This document shows, one piece after another, positions 59,809 to 64,000 of a stretch of 64,000 bases of DNA (position 1 is the stretch's first letter; each line of letters starts with the position of its first letter). Source of the stretch: Paenibacillus cymbidii (lineage in GTDB: Bacteria; Bacillota; Bacilli; Paenibacillales; NBRC-103111). The stretch spans positions 1 through 64,000 of the forward strand of contig NZ_SHLX01000037.1 in NCBI RefSeq assembly GCF_004764705.1, given 5' to 3'. A model generated the notes under the pieces. That model worked only from the letters and a program-made list of their open reading frames with translations. It was not told the origin of the DNA and did not search any database. The position numbers were made by a program, and so were the translations under genes.

Positions 59809-60723
59809 CTATTCGTTCAGCGCCCGACCCGGGAACAGCGCCAGCACGCGCTCCTCCACGTCGGCGCCGAGGCCGACGCCGTCGCAATACTTGACATTCT
59901 GCGCCACTTCCTCCGGGCTCGACGCGCCGGACAGCGTCACCGCGATGTCCGGGCAGCCGAGGCAGAAACGCATGGCCGGCTCGATGAAGCCGCCTGGTTC
60001 GCCGCTGCCTTGCCGCAGGAAAGCAAGCAGTTCCTTGCGGCGTTCCGCTTCTTCGAGCATCGCCGGGCTTTTCAGCAGGAACTTCGCCGGCCGGTCGGCG
60101 AGAATGCCCATCCACAGCGGGCTGCCGTGAATGACCGCTACGCCGTGCTTGCGCGTCATCGGAAACAGCACGTCTTTGGCCGCATAGTCGATCAGCGTAT
60201 ATTTGGCGAACGTTTGCACCGTATCGATCAGCCCCGATTCGATGAATGGCTGCAGCATCTCCGTTTTGCCCGCGTTGACGCCGATCGCCCGCACCTTGCC
60301 TTGCTCCTTCAGCTTCAGAAACGCCGGCAGCGTTTCGTTCATGCCCGCTTCCACGCCGCACGTTTCGAGCTCGTGCAGCTGAATCAGGTCGACATAGTCG
60401 GTTTGCAGCCGGCGCAGGCTGTCTTCGACGGATTTGATCGTGTTGTCGTATGTGTAAGGTTCGCCGCGCATGACCGCTTTGGTCGCCAGCACAACTTTGT
60501 CGCGTTTGCCGCGCAGGGCGAGCCCGAAGCGCCGCTCGCTTTCGCCGCTGCCGTACAGCGGCGCCGTGTCCAGGAACGTGATGCCGTGATCGATCGCGGC
60601 GTGAATCGTGCGGACGGCGATTTCGTCCGTCATCGTGAAGTCGAAATCGCCGCCGATCGGGGCGCCGCCCAGGCCGAGCTTGGAGACGCGAATGCCGGTT
60701 TTGCCCAGCTCCGTATATTGCAT
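59809..60723 (-). CDS. Aldo/keto reductase
   Basis: A 304-residue NADPH-dependent aldo/keto reductase with an (alpha/beta)8 barrel. The catalytic tetrad is visible: Asp in FLDTAPLYGSGESE, Tyr in the same block, Lys in VVLATKAV and His in LIQLHELET. A C-terminal cofactor segment SGASSPEEVAQN is typical. The group includes the L-fucose/D-arabinose dehydrogenase-like and YghZ-like enzymes, so a sugar substrate is plausible. Start ATG 60723 has AAAGGAG nine bases upstream. It is the first gene of the operon and is divergent from the AraC regulator (165 bp apart). Confidence 0.9.
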   Translation of the reverse strand: MQYTELGKTGIRVSKLGLGGAPIGGDFDFTMTDEIAVRTIHAAIDHGITFLDTAPLYGSGESERRFGLALRGKRDKVVLATKAVMRGEPYTYDNTIKSVEDSLRRLQTDYVDLIQLHELETCGVEAGMNETLPAFLKLKEQGKVRAIGVNAGKTEMLQPFIESGLIDTVQTFAKYTLIDYAAKDVLFPMTRKHGVAVIHGSPLWMGILADRPAKFLLKSPAMLEEAERRKELLAFLRQGSGEPGGFIEPAMRFCLGCPDIAVTLSGASSPEEVAQNVKYCDGVGLGADVEERVLALFPGRALNE

Positions 60724-60888
60724 GGAATTAATCTCCTTTCATTATGGGGAACTTTACGGGAAACCTGCCCGCAAAAAAAGCAGCCGACGCACAGCCGTAC
60801 CAGCATTGTAGCCGATCGCCGGTTTTAATAGTAGGACCGTTTTGTGCTAAAATGTCGTTGTATTGTCGTACTGTCCGGAGGTAAATTC

Positions 60889-61758
60889 ATGAGCTTCATC
60901 CAGAACGTCAACCTGCAGCAAGTGCCGTTCCGCCTGTCGTACCGCCGCGTGACGGACGAGCAGTTTCCCGGTTATTATCATTGTCATCAGGGGATGGAAT
61001 TCATCTTCGTCCATCGCGGGCAAGGGCATATCATGACAGGCCGCGCCGTGCATCCGCTGCGTCCGGGCGCCTTGTTCTACATGCAGCCGTTCCAGCTGCA
61101 CCGGGTACAGCCCGAGATCACGGCCGACAGCCCGTACGAGCGCACCGTCGTTTCGTTCGAGCCGGCCGTGTTCGAAACGTACTTCCAGCCGTTCTCGCGC
61201 GTCAAGGATTACTATTTGCACCTGTGGAAAAATCAACTGGCCGAACAAACGCTCGACGTGGCGGGCGAGCCGGCTTACCTTCTTGAATTGCTGCAGCATT
61301 ACCACGAGACGCTTGCGTCCGTGCCCGAGCAGGAGCGGCTGCACCAGTTCGGCTTGTTCGCCGTTTCCCTGTTTCAATGGCTGCAGACGGCCGGCTTTGG
61401 CGCCGGCGCGACGGATGTCGGCTTGCCGCACCCGTCGCGCGTCTTCCGCCATTCCGAGCAGATCATGAACTGGATCGAGGAGCATTACGGCGAACCGTTC
61501 GAGCTGGAGCAAATCGCCGATACGCTGCATCTGTCCAAACATTACGTCTCCCGCGTGTTCCGCCAGGAGACGGGAAGCAGCATTACCGACTACATCACCG
61601 CGCGCCGCATTCGCCAGGCTTGTCTGCTGCTCGGCACGAGCAGCTTGTCCGTCGAGCAGATCGGCATCAAGGTTGGACTGCACAACTTCCCTTATTTTTG
61701 CCAAGTGTTCAAAAAACTCGTCGGCGTCTCCCCCAACCATTATCGGAAAATGCTGTAA
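60889..61758 (+). CDS. AraC-family transcriptional regulator
   Basis: A 289-residue regulator. The N-terminal cupin sensor (~10-160: YHCHQGMEFIFVHRGQGH, LRPGALFYMQPFQLHRV) is followed by the C-terminal AraC double HTH (~190-285). The HTH contains IEEHYGEPFELEQIADTLHLSKHYVSRVFRQ and the second helix pair with VGLHNFPYFCQVFKKLVGVSPNHYRKML. It likely controls the divergent aldo/keto reductase operon in response to a sugar. Start ATG 60889 has GGAGGT seven bases upstream. The open frame extends 15 codons further upstream without a site. Confidence 0.93.
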   Translation: MSFIQNVNLQQVPFRLSYRRVTDEQFPGYYHCHQGMEFIFVHRGQGHIMTGRAVHPLRPGALFYMQPFQLHRVQPEITADSPYERTVVSFEPAVFETYFQPFSRVKDYYLHLWKNQLAEQTLDVAGEPAYLLELLQHYHETLASVPEQERLHQFGLFAVSLFQWLQTAGFGAGATDVGLPHPSRVFRHSEQIMNWIEEHYGEPFELEQIADTLHLSKHYVSRVFRQETGSSITDYITARRIRQACLLLGTSSLSVEQIGIKVGLHNFPYFCQVFKKLVGVSPNHYRKML

Positions 61759-61944
61759 ACATGCGTGAGCCGGCGCGATCAAGGATCAATGCCGAGCGTT
61801 TAGCGCATGTTTCATGCGCTGCGGCTTACCCGCGGGAACGATCAATCCCGCCTCTTCTAAAATTGTTAGATCTGGTGCGGGTGCTACTCATTTCTGTATG
61901 ATTTTTCGACTATATGCGGCTCTCTCCGCACTTTCCCGAAGCGG

Positions 61945-61983
61945 AAGAAGGCGGATGCCCGGCCCATGCCGTCCTCATCCGCC
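61945..61983 (-). terminator. Probable terminator of the RCC1-repeat gene
   Basis: On the minus strand GGCGGATG and CATCCGCC pair around an 18-base loop and are followed by a T/C-rich stretch, directly after the stop at 61992. It could also slow transcription from the AraC side. Confidence 0.55.
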
Positions 61984-61991
61984 CCAATCCG

Positions 61992-63674
61992 TCAGTTTGT
62001 CAGCACCACGGTGCGCGTGGCCCCGACCCAGTCGACGCTCGTGCCAAGCGCATCGCCGATGAAACGCACCGGCACGACGGTAAAATCGTTCACGATCGTC
62101 GCCGGCTGTTCCAGTTCGACCGGCTTGCCGTTGACGTAGGCGATACCCGCGCCAATCGTCAGTTCGACCGTGCGCTCGCCTTTGGCCGCCGTTACCGTAC
62201 GCGTCGCGTCGTTCCAATCGATCGTTGCGCCGAGCGCCGTAAAAATGCTGCGCATCGGCACCATCGTTTTTTCGCCGATGATGACAGGCGGCTGCTCGAA
62301 TGCCAGCGCTTTGCCGTTCAGCGTCACATGCACCGCCAGCGGATCGTCTTCTACCGCCGCGACCGGCGGTTCGGCCGGACCTTGCGGTTGTTCCGCAGCC
62401 GGCTGCGGCCCGACAAGTTCGGGCAGCGACCGATAGGAAGTCGAACCGATGCCGAGCTCGCCGTCCTCGTTATTGCCCCACGCCCACAGCGTGCCGTCCT
62501 TGCCGACGGCCAGCACGTGCGACCAGCCGCCGCCGGCGTCGATCGCAGCGATCGACGGCAGCCCTTCGACCCGCTTCGCGCTTACCGCCACCTGCGGATG
62601 GGCGCTGTCGCGCATGTCGACCTGGAACCCGCTCCACTCCAGCACAGTGCCGTCTTCCGTCAGCGCATACTGCGTGTCGAAGCCGGCGCTGACCGCAAGA
62701 ACGCCGACCAGCGAATCGATGCGCGCCGGCACATCGACCAGACCGCCTTTCGCCGGAGCCGCCCCGCGCAGATTGCCCCAGGTCCAGACGGTGCCGTCCT
62801 CCTTGACCGCCAAGTTGTAGTTCGATCCGCTCGCAACCGAACGAACGTGTTCGAAGCCGGGCAGCGCCGTCGCCGGATGGTACCGGAACGATTCTCCGTC
62901 CTTGCTGCCGATGCCCATTTCCCCGCTGCCATTATAACCCCAGATCGACAGCGCACCGTCCTTGCCGATGCCGATCGTGCTCGTCCAGCCGTACGACAGC
63001 TGTGCCATGTCGGCCGCTCCTTCCACTTGGCGCGGCTTGAGCATGCTGCGCAGCGTCTCCTCGGACACGCCGTCCGGATAAGCCCCGCCCCACATCCAGA
63101 CGGTGCCGTCCTTGCGCACCGCCACGCTCATTCCGAAGCCCGACTTGACCTCGACGACATCGGTCAAATCCTTGACTTGCACCGGCCGCGACTTGTTCGC
63201 ATCGCTCGTCACGTTGCCTTGCGAGTCCTGCAAAGTAATCGTGCCGTCGCCCAGCTCGCCGGCAGCATTGCCGCCCCAGGTCCAGACGGTGCCGTCGCGT
63301 TTGACCGCCACGCTGTGGCTCCGCCCTGCGCTGACGGCGACCGCGTCGGCCAAACCTTGCACCTGCACCGGCGACGTTTCGCGCTGCCCTTTGCCGGCTT
63401 TGCCGTTGCCAAGCTGACCGGCGTCGTTGTTGCCCCAGGTCCAGACGGTGCCGTCGCGTTTGATGCCGAGGCTGTGCCCGTTGCCGGACGAGACGGCCAG
63501 CCAGCCGCTGTCCTTCGCGGCGGCAGCCTGCGCTTCGGCGCCGGGCGCCGCTTGCGAAACGGCCGCGGCCGCCGCTTCGGCGTAACTCGCCGGCGCGCCG
63601 GAAACGGCAAAAGCGCCGCCCAGCAGGGCGACGCCAAAAGTTGCGGCCAACAGCCGCTTGTTGGTTCGATTCAT
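61992..63674 (-). CDS. Secreted RCC1-type propeller protein with C-terminal stalk domain
   Basis: A 560-residue exported protein. A signal peptide ends near SYA-EAA and is followed by an Ala-rich linker. Seven RCC1-like propeller repeats, with the signature GTVWTWG-N-N-x-G-x-LG, run over ~75-420. A Pro-rich linker precedes a C-terminal copper-amine-oxidase-N-like stalk domain (~440-560: VHVTLNGKALAFEQPPVIIG, KTMVPMRSIFTALGATIDW, VVPVRFIGDALGTSVDW). The stalk domain probably holds it at the surface. Ligand unknown. Start ATG 63674 has GGGAG nine bases upstream; the open frame is 22 codons longer. Confidence 0.85.
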   Translation of the reverse strand: MNRTNKRLLAATFGVALLGGAFAVSGAPASYAEAAAAAVSQAAPGAEAQAAAAKDSGWLAVSSGNGHSLGIKRDGTVWTWGNNDAGQLGNGKAGKGQRETSPVQVQGLADAVAVSAGRSHSVAVKRDGTVWTWGGNAAGELGDGTITLQDSQGNVTSDANKSRPVQVKDLTDVVEVKSGFGMSVAVRKDGTVWMWGGAYPDGVSEETLRSMLKPRQVEGAADMAQLSYGWTSTIGIGKDGALSIWGYNGSGEMGIGSKDGESFRYHPATALPGFEHVRSVASGSNYNLAVKEDGTVWTWGNLRGAAPAKGGLVDVPARIDSLVGVLAVSAGFDTQYALTEDGTVLEWSGFQVDMRDSAHPQVAVSAKRVEGLPSIAAIDAGGGWSHVLAVGKDGTLWAWGNNEDGELGIGSTSYRSLPELVGPQPAAEQPQGPAEPPVAAVEDDPLAVHVTLNGKALAFEQPPVIIGEKTMVPMRSIFTALGATIDWNDATRTVTAAKGERTVELTIGAGIAYVNGKPVELEQPATIVNDFTVVPVRFIGDALGTSVDWVGATRTVVLTN

Positions 63675-63772
63675 CGATGCCAGCTCCCATCCAGTCGTCA
63701 AAAGGTGTATGTACACGTATGAGACTACTGGATAAACCAACCATCGTCAATACATCCCGGTCGGAACGGGCA

Positions 63773-64000
63773 TCAGGCGCCCCGCTCCTGCATCGTCTTC
63801 AGCCGCTCGGCCAGCATGCGGAGCATGCTGCGCAGCACCTCCTTGCGCTGGAAGCAGAACGCCGTCACCTGCAGCCGCGTCAGCTTCAGCAGCACCGTCC
63901 GTTCGCTGGCGGTGCAATCCGCCGACCGCGGGGTGCCGTCGATCACGGCCATCTCGCCGAAGCTGTCGCCGGAGCCGAGCTGCGCCAGCGTGCGGGCCCC
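63773..64000 (-). CDS. C-terminal part of a cyclic-nucleotide-binding-domain protein (partial)
   Basis: The last 75 codons of a minus-strand gene whose 5' end lies beyond the window. The frame reads GSGDSFGEMAVIDGTPRSAD, the phosphate-binding cassette of a Crp/PKA-type cyclic-nucleotide-binding domain. It ends in VLRSMLRMLAERLKTMQERGA before a TGA stop. No HTH follows, so the cNMP domain is at the C-terminus of a larger protein, not of a Crp-type regulator. What precedes it is unknown. Confidence 0.75.
   Translation of the reverse strand, partial: GARTLAQLGSGDSFGEMAVIDGTPRSADCTASERTVLLKLTRLQVTAFCFQRKEVLRSMLRMLAERLKTMQERGA

Overview
The window looks like chromosomal DNA of a spore-forming, GC-rich member of the Paenibacillaceae (Paenibacillus/Cohnella type). 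Reasons: AGGAGG-type ribosome binding sites, many GTG/TTG starts, SLH-domain and copper-amine-oxidase-like 'stalk' surface proteins, YesM/YesN two-component genes, CUT1 sugar-ABC genes, spore-coat CotS/CotSA-like genes, and a split glycine decarboxylase (gcvPA/gcvPB) behind a tandem glycine riboswitch. I see no rRNA, tRNA, CRISPR array, prophage or intact insertion sequence. Where the first ATG/GTG/TTG of an open frame had no ribosome binding site, I moved the start to the codon that does.

Layout. 1-900: a tandem array of ~120-bp repeats. 0.9-12.6 kb: housekeeping and envelope genes: Gfo/Idh/MocA oxidoreductase, Tat-exported phosphoesterase, UgtP-like glycosyltransferase, polysaccharide deacetylase, NfeD-flotillin operon with a sigma-W-type promoter, thiN, acetyl esterase, DUF554 protein, Nudix hydrolase. 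12.6-13.5 kb: a phzF-like gene broken by a perfect 25-bp tandem duplication. 14-24 kb: two orphan sugar-binding lipoproteins, a PrsA-like foldase, an extracellular propeller protein next to a separate SLH-anchor protein, and an iron-related cluster (DUF1450 protein, tiny membrane peptide, ferritin). 24.5-27.3 kb: RibD-like reductase, DUF2188 protein, and an unusual ArsR-type HTH fused to a gyrase-B-like ATPase fold, with a 34-bp palindrome before its start. 27.3-33.5 kb: glycine cleavage system, with gcvH and gcvT-gcvPA-gcvPB diverging from two back-to-back tandem glycine riboswitches. 33.6-37.1 kb: spore-coat-type CotS/CotSA genes and a divergent glycosyltransferase. 37.5-40.6 kb: a secreted multidomain glycosidase.

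40.7-60.7 kb is a carbohydrate-utilisation region. One long minus-strand gene train (55831 down to 42275, with the binding protein at 42124-40715) encodes two permeases, a DapA-type aldolase, an FAD oxidoreductase, an enolase-superfamily dehydratase, an alpha/alpha-barrel glycosidase, a sialidase-fold exoenzyme with three F5/8C-like modules, and a YesM/YesN pair. The gene set fits import, glycosidic cleavage, oxidation, dehydration to a 2-keto-3-deoxy acid and aldol cleavage. A second minus-strand operon (60723-56400: aldo/keto reductase, unknown helical-barrel protein, GH88/GH105 unsaturated uronyl hydrolase, two-domain RhaM-like protein) is divergent from an AraC regulator. The window ends with an RCC1-propeller surface protein and the 3' part of a cyclic-nucleotide-binding-domain gene.

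Several families of short palindromic repeats lie in the intergenic regions. The items I rate highest are the ArsR-gyrB-like fusion with its palindromic operator, the carbohydrate pathway, the divergent riboswitches with a palindromic element inserted in the gcvH leader, and the duplicated phzF.
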